Positions 1-9,452 of a stretch of DNA of 64,000 nt are shown here, piece by piece; the first letter of the stretch is position 1, and each line of letters opens with the position of its first letter. The position numbers and the translations under genes are program-made. Below the pieces are notes generated by a model, which saw only the letters and a program-made list of their open reading frames with translations, did no database searches and was not told the DNA's origin. The DNA is from Alistipes sp. GTDB lineage: Bacteria; Bacteroidota; Bacteroidia; Bacteroidales; Rikenellaceae. The stretch covers positions 1-64,000 of the forward strand of contig JAGBIC010000002.1 in the NCBI GenBank assembly GCA_017935185.1, in the 5' to 3' direction.

Positions 1-1245
1 ATTCCACTTGCGCAATGCCACACACGCATTATGACCACCAAATCCCAACGAATTTGATATTGCTATTGTAACATCCGCCTTGCGGGCCTCATTGGGGACA
101 TAATCAAGATCACACTCGGGATCGGGAGCATCCAGACCGATAGTGGGGGTCACCACTCCGTTTTTCAGCGTCAAGGCCGAAGCAATCAACTCAACAGCAC
201 CCGTAGCACCCAACATATGACCCGTCATGGATTTGGTGGAGCTGACCATAGCCTTATGCGCAGCCTCCTCGCCCAAAGCCAATTTTATGGCTGCAGTCTC
301 GGTCTTGTCGTTCAGCGGAGTACCCGTACCGTGAGCGTTGATATACAAAGTATCCTGCTCGGCATCAAATCCCGCCTCATCCAGCGACGCCTTTATAGCG
401 CGCGATGCAGGCACACCATCGGGACGTGGGGCTGTATAGTGATGAGCATCACAGTTATTGCCATAACCCACAACCTCTGCGTAGATTTTTGCACCACGGC
501 GAGTAGCATTCTCCAACGACTCCAACACCAGCACGCCAGCACCCTCGGCCATAACAAAGCCGCCACGATTCACATTAAACGGCAGCGAAGCCTTAAGAGG
601 GTCTTCCGAGCGCGACAACGCCTTGCTATTGGCAAAACCGCCTATCGCCAACGGATGCACCGAAGCCTCGGCACCACCCGCAATAATTGCATCGGCATAG
701 CCGTGCCTGATGGCTCGGAATGCCTCGCCAACGGCATGTGTACCCGTAGCACAAGCTGTCACAACAGGCAGACAGACTCCCTGCGCATTGAATTTTATCG
801 CCACATTGCCCGATGCAATATTACCAATCATCATCGGTACAAACAACGGCGAAATACGATTCACGCCCTCATTCAGCAACTTTGTAGTCTCTGCCACGAA
901 GGTCTGCAAACCACCAATACCCGAACCGATATAAGTTCCCAAGCGCTCGGGGGCAACATTCTCGCCACTCACCAAACCGCTATCCTTCATGGCCTGATAG
1001 GCTGCCGCCATAGCGAATTGGCAGTATATATCGCTACGGCGCACATTTGCCTTATCCAAGCCGCCTGCCTCGGGATCAAAATCCTTGACCTGACCTGCAA
1101 CGCTAATCGGCAAATTATACTCTTCGTAGCCTTTTATATAATCTATTCCGCAATACCCCGAAACAAGGTTGTTCCAGAATGTATCTATATTATTTCCAAC
1201 AGGCGAGATTACACCCATGCCTGTGATTACTACTCTCTGCTCCAT
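1..1245 (-). CDS. fabF: Beta-ketoacyl-ACP synthase II (partial at window edge)
   Basis: Elongating condensing enzyme of type II fatty acid synthesis in the cytoplasm; it condenses malonyl-ACP with acyl-ACP. The reading frame runs off the left edge after 415 codons (last residues ALRKWN), so only a residue or two and the stop are probably missing. Visible landmarks are the N-terminus MEQRVVITGMG, the nucleophile in VTACATGTHA and the two catalytic His in NAHGTGTP and KSMTGHMLGA. The ATG at 1245 gives the usual KAS II start. It lies 13 bases after the fabH stop on the same strand, so the two are very likely cotranscribed. Family assignment is firm; the distinction of KAS II from KAS I rests on overall similarity. 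Confidence 0.95.
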   Translation of the reverse strand, partial: MEQRVVITGMGVISPVGNNIDTFWNNLVSGYCGIDYIKGYEEYNLPISVAGQVKDFDPEAGGLDKANVRRSDIYCQFAMAAAYQAMKDSGLVSGENVAPERLGTYIGSGIGGLQTFVAETTKLLNEGVNRISPLFVPMMIGNIASGNVAIKFNAQGVCLPVVTACATGTHAVGEAFRAIRHGYADAIIAGGAEASVHPLAIGGFANSKALSRSEDPLKASLPFNVNRGGFVMAEGAGVLVLESLENATRRGAKIYAEVVGYGNNCDAHHYTAPRPDGVPASRAIKASLDEAGFDAEQDTLYINAHGTGTPLNDKTETAAIKLALGEEAAHKAMVSSTKSMTGHMLGATGAVELIASALTLKNGVVTPTIGLDAPDPECDLDYVPNEARKADVTIAISNSLGFGGHNACVALRKWN

Positions 1246-1258
1246 CTCTATTGAATTT

Positions 1259-2212
1259 TTACTTTACCCATTCAACAATACATGCTCCTGTTGTAAATCC
1301 TGCGCCAAAGGCACTCATCAATATTTTGTCGCCACGCTTGAGCTTACCGCTGCGTGCCAACTCGTCAAGCAACAAAGGAACACTTGCCGATGAGGTGTTT
1401 CCACAATAGTTTACATTGCACGGGAAATGCGACATATCGAGCTTAAGCCAATTGGCTATAGCCTCTACAATGCGCAAATTAGCCTGATGCAATACATAAT
1501 ATTTTATATCCGAAGGCTTTAGCCCCGACTCGTCAAGCAACTGTTTTATATCGCGTGACGACGAAAGCACAGCCGTCTTAAAGACCTCCTTACCATTCAT
1601 ATACATCGGGCCGGAAGGTTCATCTTTTGTGATATGCGGAGTAGGCTCCAGTCTGCGCACATAATGCAAGCAATCTACTTTGCATGTGGTCGTAAGGCGC
1701 GAATGATACTCGCCATCGCCCTCGGCAACCACCACAGCTCCCGCGCCATCACCAAAAAGCACACACATTGACCGATCGCTCCAATCCACCATACGCGTAG
1801 GCTCTTCGGCAGCCACGACCAGCACATTTTTTGCCTTTCCGCTTTTTATGCGGTCATCGGCCATATCCAAAGCATATATAAAACCCGAACAAGCTGCATT
1901 CACATCGACAGCCGCACAACTTGCACCTATCGCACCTTGAATAAGGCAGCTCAACGAAGGGGTTATATATTCATTTACGACATTCGAACAGATTATATAA
2001 TCTATATCTTTGGCCGTCAGCCCCGCATCCTCAATGGCTTTTACAGAAGCCTCGGCAGCCAATTCCTCCAGTTGCTCCGATGATATCACTCGTCGCTCGG
2101 TGATACCGGTTCGTTCCCTTATCCACTCATCGTTTGTATCGAGAAATTTCTCAAACTCCGAGTTGGGCACAATCTTGGCAGGGTGAGCCCTGCCCGTTCC
2201 TACAATTCTCAT
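1259..2212 (-). CDS. fabH: Beta-ketoacyl-ACP synthase III
   Basis: Initiates fatty acid synthesis by condensing acetyl-CoA (or another short acyl-CoA) with malonyl-ACP. The 317-residue protein has the complete KAS III triad: Cys108 in VNAACSGF, His242 in YVLHQAN and Asn272 in YCGNTSS. The N-terminal motif NDEWIRERTGI, typical of FabH, is present. Length is normal. It is first of a fabH-fabF pair; the neighbours usual in other bacteria (plsX, rpmF) are not within the window. A sequence fitting the Bacteroidota -7 element lies on the same strand at 2320-2313, about 100 bases upstream, without a convincing -33 partner. Confidence 0.97.
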   Translation of the reverse strand: MRIVGTGRAHPAKIVPNSEFEKFLDTNDEWIRERTGITERRVISSEQLEELAAEASVKAIEDAGLTAKDIDYIICSNVVNEYITPSLSCLIQGAIGASCAAVDVNAACSGFIYALDMADDRIKSGKAKNVLVVAAEEPTRMVDWSDRSMCVLFGDGAGAVVVAEGDGEYHSRLTTTCKVDCLHYVRRLEPTPHITKDEPSGPMYMNGKEVFKTAVLSSSRDIKQLLDESGLKPSDIKYYVLHQANLRIVEAIANWLKLDMSHFPCNVNYCGNTSSASVPLLLDELARSGKLKRGDKILMSAFGAGFTTGACIVEWVK

Positions 2213-2456
2213 TTAATAAAACTTTGTAAAAATCACACTCCAATCAGAGCCGCGACCACCCTGAAAAAAGTTAATTATTTTGCACATATATGCCTTCCGG
2301 AAAGCACAAGCGCAAAAATATGTAAATCCAATCTCAATACCCCATAAATGCCGCCAAATATGCCTTTTTGTGACGAAAGTGACAATATGAATGGTAAAAG
2401 TTATGTATTTTCAACTTATTTTACGATATTTGCACAGAAATTCAAGTCGCAAATAC

Positions 2457-3383
2457 ATGACAAAATTAAATAAAAACATAGAAATACCAAAGTTTATCCT
2501 AAACAAACAGTACCTCGTGGGTTCTGTATTATTCGTCCTTACGTTCTCGATTTTGTTCATGGCAATTTATGCGCCATTCTCAAATACAGCATGGTTCAGC
2601 ATATATAGCATGGATAAATTGGGTATGACTGTGGCATTTTATCTTGTTGCACTTTCGATAATGTTTATCAGCAAACTTATCATGCACAGCATACAAGATC
2701 GCATCAGTTTCACCTACGCCAAATACATCTTCTGGATTATGGGCGAGGTGGTGGCCATATCGCTATTCTACACCTATTTCACATGGCTGTTTGTCGGCAC
2801 ACCCAACGGCCCTATATATATAATAGCTTTGCGAGCATTTATATGCACACTGCTCATATTGCTATTGCCATATACCATACTGACTTTATACGCAGCCTAC
2901 AAGAGCAAAACCGAGGAGTTGCAGATGTTGCAATATGAGATGGGGCTCACAAACGAATCAAACACCGTTTATCCCTCGCTTATTCATCTGCATGACTATA
3001 ACGGCACATTGAAACTCACTATCAACTCCGACTCGCTATATTATATGGAGTCGCAGGACAACTATATCAAAATCTTTTACGAGAATAACGGCAAGCTCTG
3101 CTCATATATGCTTCGCAGTCGCACAAAGACAATTGAGGAGAATCTGGCAGAGACAAGCATGGTGCGTTGCCAGCGCTCATATCTGGTGAATGTGATGAAG
3201 ATCAACCACATCAAAAAGGGTGGCAAAATGCGATACATCGTTCTGTCGCACGACGACATCAAGCCTATCCCCGTATCCAAGAACTATTTCAAAAATCTCA
3301 TCACAAAGATTGACAAATACAACATCTCTGTTCTCCATAGCGCCACAGCCCAACCAGAGCCAATAGTGGCAGCTGAAGAGTAA
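2457..3383 (+). CDS. Membrane-anchored LytTR DNA-binding regulator
   Basis: Probable transcription regulator tethered to the inner membrane. Counting from the ATG at 2457, the first ~170 residues hold several hydrophobic membrane segments, followed by a short linker and a C-terminal LytTR DNA-binding domain (about residues 180-285; landmarks LYYMESQDNYIKIFY, MVRCQRSYLVN and KPIPVSKNYF). There is no receiver domain and no histidine kinase next to it, so any signal is probably sensed by the membrane part itself. An in-frame ATG exists 66 bases upstream at 2391, but MTKLNK at 2457 is the likelier start. A bidirectional terminator follows. Target genes are not indicated by the sequence. Confidence 0.85.
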   Translation: MTKLNKNIEIPKFILNKQYLVGSVLFVLTFSILFMAIYAPFSNTAWFSIYSMDKLGMTVAFYLVALSIMFISKLIMHSIQDRISFTYAKYIFWIMGEVVAISLFYTYFTWLFVGTPNGPIYIIALRAFICTLLILLLPYTILTLYAAYKSKTEELQMLQYEMGLTNESNTVYPSLIHLHDYNGTLKLTINSDSLYYMESQDNYIKIFYENNGKLCSYMLRSRTKTIEENLAETSMVRCQRSYLVNVMKINHIKKGGKMRYIVLSHDDIKPIPVSKNYFKNLITKIDKYNISVLHSATAQPEPIVAAEE

Positions 3384-3442
3384 CCGGCAGGAAAATAGGG
3401 TAGCGAGGGCCAACAATGAATTAAAAGCAAATCAGATCATAC

Positions 3443-3479
3443 AAAAAAACGCTGTCAGCATATACCGACAGCGTTTTTA
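3443..3479. terminator. Bidirectional terminator between LytTR gene and pyrD
   Basis: Hairpin with stem ACGCTGTC/GACAGCGT and a 10-base loop, flanked by an A-run on one side and a T-run on the other, so it can end both the rightward LytTR transcript and the leftward pyr operon transcript. Confidence 0.85.
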
Positions 3480-3496
3480 CTTTCACTCTGAACAAG

Positions 3497-4426
3497 TTAT
3501 TTAACTATTCCGATAATATCGCTCAGGCGCTCAATGCCAAGACGCTCCATCTCGGCAGGAAGCTGCTCGATGATATTCTTGCATGCATAAGGGTCTTTCA
3601 GATTCGCAGCACCCACCTGTACCGCAGTTGCACCCGCCATCATCATCTCGATAACATCCGAAGCACTCTCGACGCCTCCGCAGCCCATAACGGGAATCGA
3701 ACAGGCGTTAGCCACCTGATAGACCATGCGTACCGCTACGGGGAAGATAGCAGGGCCTGAAAAGCCACCCATCTTATTGGCAATGACCGCACGACGACGC
3801 TTGGTATCAATACGCATACCCAGCAGGGTGTTTATCAAGCAGATACCATCAGCACCCGCCTCCTCGCAAGCCTTTGCGATAGCAACGATATCGGTAACAT
3901 TGGGGCTCAACTTGATAAACACAGGCTTGGTAGTCACCGCCTTCACGGCTCGAGTAACCTCGGCCGCCATCTCAGGCTGAGTACCGAAACTCATACCGCC
4001 ATTATGCACATTGGGGCAAGAAACATTCACCTCGATAATTGCCACCTGCTCCTCCTTATCAATCTTGGCGCAACACTCGGCATACTCCTCAATCGAAAAA
4101 CCGCTGATATTGGCAACGATAGGCTTACGGAAAATCTTACGCAGGGCGGGCAGCTCATTGCTGATAACCGCATCAACACCCGGGTTCTGCAATCCGACAG
4201 AGTTAATCAATCCCGCACGGCACTCGGCGATACGGGGAGTAGGATTACCAAAGCGAGCATCGCGGGTTGTGCCCTTGATTGAAATCGAGCCCAATATATT
4301 TATATCGTAGAACTCATTATGCTCGCGACCAAAACCAAATGTACCGCTGGCCGGAATAATGGGGTTATCGAGTTTGACGCCGCACAACTCGACTGACATA
4401 TCACATACTCTCTCCATAGCTACCAT
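3497..4426 (-). CDS. pyrD: Dihydroorotate dehydrogenase B, catalytic subunit
   Basis: FMN enzyme that oxidises dihydroorotate to orotate in pyrimidine synthesis; class 1B, which passes electrons through PyrK to NAD. The class 1 catalytic Cys is Cys137 in NVSCPNVHNGG, and ASGTFGFG near the N-terminus and the FMN-phosphate region GCGGVESASD are present. Total 309 residues. The ATG at 4426 overlaps the pyrK stop by 7 bases; in-frame ATGs at 4417 and 4399 are alternatives, and MSVELCG at 4399 resembles family N-termini well. It is last in the pyrC-carA-carB-pyrK-pyrD run, before a terminator. Confidence 0.95.
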   Translation of the reverse strand: MVAMERVCDMSVELCGVKLDNPIIPASGTFGFGREHNEFYDINILGSISIKGTTRDARFGNPTPRIAECRAGLINSVGLQNPGVDAVISNELPALRKIFRKPIVANISGFSIEEYAECCAKIDKEEQVAIIEVNVSCPNVHNGGMSFGTQPEMAAEVTRAVKAVTTKPVFIKLSPNVTDIVAIAKACEEAGADGICLINTLLGMRIDTKRRRAVIANKMGGFSGPAIFPVAVRMVYQVANACSIPVMGCGGVESASDVIEMMMAGATAVQVGAANLKDPYACKNIIEQLPAEMERLGIERLSDIIGIVK

Positions 4427-5160
4427 ATTATTTCGGCGCGTTTCATCACCGGCCCCTCTTTACAAATACGTTTATTTCCCGTAAGAGTCTTGCAGCTGCA
4501 ACCCATGCATGCGCCAAAGCCACAACCCATGCGCTCCTCGAACGAAAGCTCACCGTCCTGCTCACAGCAGTCGCACAGAGCCTTAAGCATTGGCAGCGGG
4601 CCACACGAATAGAAATAATCAAAATCTATTGCCGACTCACGAATGGCATCGGTAACAAAACCCTTCACGCCCATAGAGCCATCGGCTGTCGAAACATAGA
4701 CATCTGCACCCAGCTTACGGAATTCATCGACGTAAAAGAGCTCTGAAGCGGTATTGAAACCCAACACCACGCTAACCTTACGACCCTGCACCAACAGATT
4801 CTTCGCCAGATTATACAGAGGTGGCACACCTACGCCACCACCCACAAGCAGAGGCTTTTCGCACTCCACATCGGGATTGAAGCCATTGCCCAGACCTGTC
4901 AGCACATCAAGCTTCTCGCCTGCCTGCATACAGCGCATCTGCTCTGTACCACGGCCAACAACCTTATAGATAATTGTGATGGTCGAAGCATCCCAATCAC
5001 ATATCGATATAGGACGACGGAGATAGAGCCCCTCCAGCTCGATATTCACGAACTGACCGGGGCGCTTAATCCACTTGGTATCGCCTTCGAGAACCATTCG
5101 CCACACATCGTGGGTAAGGGGCTCGTTGGCTACAATATTATATACTCCTTTTTTATACAT
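4420..5160 (-). CDS. pyrK: Dihydroorotate dehydrogenase B, electron transfer subunit
   Basis: FAD and [2Fe-2S] subunit that links PyrD to NAD. The 246-residue protein has an FAD-binding segment (YLRRPISICD), an NAD-binding region (LLVGGGVGVPPLYNLAK) and the four C-terminal cluster cysteines in GCGFGACMGCSC and RICKEGP. It starts one base after the carB stop and overlaps pyrD, as expected for subunits made in fixed ratio. Its presence shows that this organism uses the NAD-linked class 1B enzyme, not the quinone-linked class 2 type. Confidence 0.96.
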   Translation of the reverse strand: MYKKGVYNIVANEPLTHDVWRMVLEGDTKWIKRPGQFVNIELEGLYLRRPISICDWDASTITIIYKVVGRGTEQMRCMQAGEKLDVLTGLGNGFNPDVECEKPLLVGGGVGVPPLYNLAKNLLVQGRKVSVVLGFNTASELFYVDEFRKLGADVYVSTADGSMGVKGFVTDAIRESAIDFDYFYSCGPLPMLKALCDCCEQDGELSFEERMGCGFGACMGCSCKTLTGNKRICKEGPVMKRAEIIW

Positions 5161-5161
5161 C

Positions 5162-8100
5162 TTATTTACCGTCGATTGTTGATACTCCGAGAGTTATCTC
5201 CTCCAACACATCAAGCAACACGCTCACAGTCTCCAGCGCAGTGAAGAGTGTCACGTTATTCTCGGCTGCCGCACGACGAATATCGTAACCATCGCGGCGA
5301 GTGCTGTGCTGATTCACATCAATGGTATTGATGACATAGGTAACATGACCCTTACGCAACTCATCATAAATCTCGGTACAACCCTCGCTGAGCTTACGCA
5401 GATGGCGTGTACGCACACCGTTGTTACGCAAGAACTCGCAAGTACCCTTTGTTGCCTCGATATTGAAGCCCAAATCGTAGAATCGGCGAATCAGAGGCAG
5501 CGCGCGCTCCTTGTCGGCATCGGCAATGGTAACAAAAATTGTTCCATAATTTGCCACAGCCACACCCGAAGAACGCAACGACTTATACAAAGCACGATTC
5601 AAACTCTTGTCGTATCCGATAGCCTCACCTGTAGACTTCATCTCGGGAGAGAGGTATGAATCCACTCCACGAATCTTGGCAAATGAGAATGCAGGCGACT
5701 TAACAAACCAGCGGGTGCTCTCCTTGCCATAAACCTCGTTTATGCCCTGCTCCTTAAGCGAGTGACCGAGGATAACCATGGTGGCAATCTTCGCCATAGG
5801 CACACCGGTAGACTTCGACAAGAATGGAACTGTTCGTGATGAACGGGGATTCACCTCGATAACATAGACCTTATCATTCTCGTCTACAATAAACTGTATG
5901 TTAAACAAACCCACAATACCGATGGCAAGACCCAAACGCTGGGTGTACTCGATAATGGTATCCTTAACCTGCTGGCTCACGCTGAAGGTGGGGTATACGC
6001 TGATACTATCACCCGAGTGGATACCTGTATGCTCTACATGCTCCATAATGCCGGGGATATAAACATCCTTACCGTCGCAGATTGCATCCACCTCAAGCTC
6101 CTTACCCTGAATGTATTTATCAACCAACACAGGCGATTTCTCGTTAATCTCAACCGCAGAGCGCAGGTAGTGACGCAGAGTCTCCTCGTTGCCCACAATC
6201 TGCATCGCGCGGCCACCCAACACGAAGCTGGGGCGTACCAACACAGGATATCCGATGCGTGCAGCTGCAGCCACACCACGCTCGATATCAGTCACCGCCT
6301 CGGCCTCGGGCTGGGGAATACCAACCTCATTCATAATGCGCTCGAAGCACTTGCGATCCTCGGCGTTATTGATAGCCTGAATTCCTGTACCGATAATATT
6401 CACACCCAAATCTGCCAAAGGCTCGGCAAGGTTGATGGCTGTCTGGCCTCCCAACGACACCACGATACCCTCGGGCTGCTCCAGCTCTACGACATTCATA
6501 ACATCCTCGACAGTCAACGGCTCGAAATAGAGCTTGTCGCTGATGGTGTAGTCGGTAGATACCGTTTCGGGGTTATTGTTGATAATGATAGCCTCATAGC
6601 CGGCCTCCTTGATTGTCCAAATAGCGTGAACGGTAGAGTAGTCGAACTCCACGCCCTGACCGATACGAATCGGGCCTGAACCCAACACCAGAATCTTCTT
6701 GCGATTGCTACGCACCGACTCGTTCTCCTGCTCATAGGTTGAGTAGAAGTAGGGCACATAGGTATCAATCTCACCGGCACATGAGTCGATAATTTTATAT
6801 ACGGGGAATACGTTCTCCTTCTTGCGCAACAAATATACCTCGGCCTCGGTCATGCCCCACAGCTGGCCGATATACTTATCGCTGAAGCCCATACGCTTGG
6901 CCTCCTTAAGAGTATCCACACAGCCTACATTTGCAGCAACGACCTTCTCAAGCTCGACAATATTCTTCATCTTCTCGAGGAAGAGCATATCGATCTTGGT
7001 GTGATTGTAGATAATAAGCAAATCCACACCCAAACGAATCAGCTGCGCAATGGCATAGAAGCGGTCATCGGTACCTTTGCGGATGTACTCCAAAAGTGCA
7101 TCGGCCTTCCAATCATCAAATTTCTTGTGATAGAGATGGCAAACACCTGTCTCCAATGAGCGTAACGCCTTAAGCATACCCTCCTCGATGGTGCGACCAA
7201 TACTCATAACCTCACCTGTGGCCTTCATCTGGGTACCCAACTCATTCGATGCATCGCTGAATTTATCAAACGGGAAACGAGCGACCTTAAGCACCACATA
7301 ATCCAACGCAGGCTCAAAGCATGCGGGACGGCCGGCAATCATAATTTCGTCGAGGGTAAGACCCACAGCAATCTTTGCAGTCACACGAGCAATGGGGAAA
7401 CCACTCGCCTTTGATGCCAATGCCGACGAACGAGAAACTCGGGGATTAACCTCGATAATATAATATTTGAACGATAGGGGATCCAACGCAAACTGCACGT
7501 TACATCCGCCCTCAATCTTAAGCTCACGGATAATCTTCAATGCGCTGTTACGCAGCAACTGATACTCCTTATCGGTAAGAGTCTGTGCAGGGGCGATAAC
7601 CATAGAGTCACCTGTGTGAATACCCACAGGGTCGATGTTCTCCATGCTACAAATTGCGATGGCGGTATCGTTCTTGTCACGCATCACCTCAAACTCAATC
7701 TCCTTATAGCCCTTGATACTCTTCTCGACAAGCACCTGATGAACGGGTGAAAGAATCAGCGCATTGCGCATAATCTCGCGCAACTCCTCCTCGTTGTCGG
7801 CAAAACCGCCACCTGTTCCACCCAGCGTAAATGCAGGGCGCAGAACAACGGGGTAGCCAATCTCCTCGGCAGCCTTAACACCATCCTCCATGGTATTAAC
7901 CACAACCGAAGGCAATACAGGCTCATCAATACGGATACACAACTCCTTGAAGAGCTCACGATCCTCGGCCTCCTCGATACTTCTGAACGAAGTTCCCAGA
8001 ATCTCCACATGACACTCATCCAACACTCCTTTCTTTGCAAGTTGCACAGCCAAGTTAAGACCTGTCTGGCCACCCAATCCGGGAACAATGGCGTCGGGAC

Positions 8101-8344
8101 GCTCATACCGTACAATCTTGGCACCATACTCCAGAGTCAAAGGCTCCATATATACCTTGTCGTCAATATTGGTGTCGGTCATAATTGTTGCGGGGTTCGA
8201 GTTCACCAAGATGACCTCATAACCCTCCTCCTTCAATGCCAAACACGCCTGAGTACCTGCATAATCAAACTCAGCAGCCTGACCAATGACAATCGGGCCA
8301 GAGCCGATTACCATAACTTTCTTTATATCTGTTCTTCTAGGCAT
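5162..8344 (-). CDS. carB: Carbamoyl phosphate synthase, large subunit
   Basis: Makes carbamoyl phosphate from bicarbonate, ammonia and two ATP, for pyrimidine and arginine synthesis. At 1060 residues it has the normal duplicated ATP-grasp architecture: the two halves each begin with a recognisable motif (MVIGSGPIVIGQAAEFDYAG near residue 10 and LVLGSGPIRIGQGVEFDYS near residue 552), followed by a C-terminal allosteric MGS-like domain from about residue 930. No catalytic loss was noticed in this subunit. The start overlaps the end of carA by 8 bases. Because its partner CarA has an altered glutaminase site, this subunit may depend on free ammonia (inference). Confidence 0.97.
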   Translation of the reverse strand: MPRRTDIKKVMVIGSGPIVIGQAAEFDYAGTQACLALKEEGYEVILVNSNPATIMTDTNIDDKVYMEPLTLEYGAKIVRYERPDAIVPGLGGQTGLNLAVQLAKKGVLDECHVEILGTSFRSIEEAEDRELFKELCIRIDEPVLPSVVVNTMEDGVKAAEEIGYPVVLRPAFTLGGTGGGFADNEEELREIMRNALILSPVHQVLVEKSIKGYKEIEFEVMRDKNDTAIAICSMENIDPVGIHTGDSMVIAPAQTLTDKEYQLLRNSALKIIRELKIEGGCNVQFALDPLSFKYYIIEVNPRVSRSSALASKASGFPIARVTAKIAVGLTLDEIMIAGRPACFEPALDYVVLKVARFPFDKFSDASNELGTQMKATGEVMSIGRTIEEGMLKALRSLETGVCHLYHKKFDDWKADALLEYIRKGTDDRFYAIAQLIRLGVDLLIIYNHTKIDMLFLEKMKNIVELEKVVAANVGCVDTLKEAKRMGFSDKYIGQLWGMTEAEVYLLRKKENVFPVYKIIDSCAGEIDTYVPYFYSTYEQENESVRSNRKKILVLGSGPIRIGQGVEFDYSTVHAIWTIKEAGYEAIIINNNPETVSTDYTISDKLYFEPLTVEDVMNVVELEQPEGIVVSLGGQTAINLAEPLADLGVNIIGTGIQAINNAEDRKCFERIMNEVGIPQPEAEAVTDIERGVAAAARIGYPVLVRPSFVLGGRAMQIVGNEETLRHYLRSAVEINEKSPVLVDKYIQGKELEVDAICDGKDVYIPGIMEHVEHTGIHSGDSISVYPTFSVSQQVKDTIIEYTQRLGLAIGIVGLFNIQFIVDENDKVYVIEVNPRSSRTVPFLSKSTGVPMAKIATMVILGHSLKEQGINEVYGKESTRWFVKSPAFSFAKIRGVDSYLSPEMKSTGEAIGYDKSLNRALYKSLRSSGVAVANYGTIFVTIADADKERALPLIRRFYDLGFNIEATKGTCEFLRNNGVRTRHLRKLSEGCTEIYDELRKGHVTYVINTIDVNQHSTRRDGYDIRRAAAENNVTLFTALETVSVLLDVLEEITLGVSTIDGK

Positions 8345-9425
8345 TTTGTTTCTCCTCCATCATTTTAATGAACTTATCAAAAAGGTATACGCTATCTTGT
8401 GGTCCCGGAGCGCTCTCGGGGTGGAACTGCACAGCATAAACCTTATCGCTTATGCTCTCGATTCCTGCAACGGTAGAGTCGGGGATAATCAAATGTGTTA
8501 CATTCAACCCTGTACCCTTCAACGACTCGGCATCGACGGCATAGGTGTGATTCAACACAGCCATGTCGATACGATCACTTGCCAAACAACGTACTGCAGC
8601 ACCACCATGGTGACCACACTTCATCTTATAAATCTTTGCTCCGTAGGCCAAAGCGATAAGCTCCATACCCAACGAGATACCAAACAAAGGAATCTTACCC
8701 TTTACATTGCGAATCAACTCCACAACCTCGGGAAGCTCCTCGGGAGTACCGGGGCCGTTAGAGATGAAGATTCCATCGGGGTTAAACGCCAAAATCTCTT
8801 CAAGCGTGGTGTTGTAAGGAACGATGGTTACATTGCAACCACGGTTATTGAACTGACGGATGATATTATGCTTAATACCACAGTCAACAGCCACAATATC
8901 GTATTTGTGATTGGGTGTACGCGAGAACCAGCGCTTGCGACAGCTGACGCGCTGCACCTGATTTGTAGGCAGCGGGGTAGTCTTAATCATCTCCAAAGCC
9001 TGCTCGAGAGTGGTATCAACATTGACGATAGCTGCACGCTGACAACCCTCATCGCGGATAATACGCACAATCATACGGGTATCGACACCTGCGATACAGG
9101 GAATACCCTGCTCATCGAGTGTCTCCGAGAAGGTTTTGGTATAACGGAAGTTACTCGGATTCTCGTTACACTCGCGTACCACCATACCGCCAATCTGAGG
9201 AAATTTCGACTCGAAATCCTCGTCGGTAATACCATAGTTACCAATCAAAGGATAAGCCATCACAACAATCTGGTTGATGTATGACGGGTCAGAGAGAATC
9301 TCCTGATAACCCACCACCGAGGTGTTGAAAACTATTTCACACACCCTCTCGACATTGGCCCCATAGCCATAGCCGAGGAATTCACGACCATTTTCAAGGA
9401 CTAACTTTTTTGTAAAAGGTTTCAT
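8337..9425 (-). CDS. carA: Carbamoyl phosphate synthase small subunit with Ser for catalytic Cys
   Basis: Normally the class I glutaminase that supplies ammonia to CarB. The 362-residue protein has the CarA N-domain (VFNTSVVGYQEILSDPSY) and amidotransferase domain (FISNGPGTPEE, AVQFHPESAPGP). The nucleophile elbow, usually GICLGHQ, here reads GISLGME: Ser251 (TCG, 8675-8673) replaces the catalytic Cys269 of E. coli, Met replaces His272 and Glu replaces Gln273. The Gly of QNHGF is Thr here (LNHTYAVD). His335 and Glu337 of the triad remain. This parallels vertebrate CPS I (GIS), which has lost glutaminase activity and uses ammonia. The gene is intact, between pyrC and carB, so it is probably kept as a structural partner. 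Loss of activity is inferred, not shown. Confidence 0.93.
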   Translation of the reverse strand: MKPFTKKLVLENGREFLGYGYGANVERVCEIVFNTSVVGYQEILSDPSYINQIVVMAYPLIGNYGITDEDFESKFPQIGGMVVRECNENPSNFRYTKTFSETLDEQGIPCIAGVDTRMIVRIIRDEGCQRAAIVNVDTTLEQALEMIKTTPLPTNQVQRVSCRKRWFSRTPNHKYDIVAVDCGIKHNIIRQFNNRGCNVTIVPYNTTLEEILAFNPDGIFISNGPGTPEELPEVVELIRNVKGKIPLFGISLGMELIALAYGAKIYKMKCGHHGGAAVRCLASDRIDMAVLNHTYAVDAESLKGTGLNVTHLIIPDSTVAGIESISDKVYAVQFHPESAPGPQDSVYLFDKFIKMMEEKQNA

Positions 9426-9452
9426 TCGTTCTGATTTATATTATTTATTTAC

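Noticed and set aside
217..1254. Long plus-strand open frame (345 codons) opposite fabF
   Set aside because: It is the complement of a well-supported fabF; the translation has no family features and is a shadow of GC-skewed codon use.
8286..9284. Long plus-strand open frame (332 codons) opposite carA
   Set aside because: Antisense to a fully supported carA with no recognisable domains.
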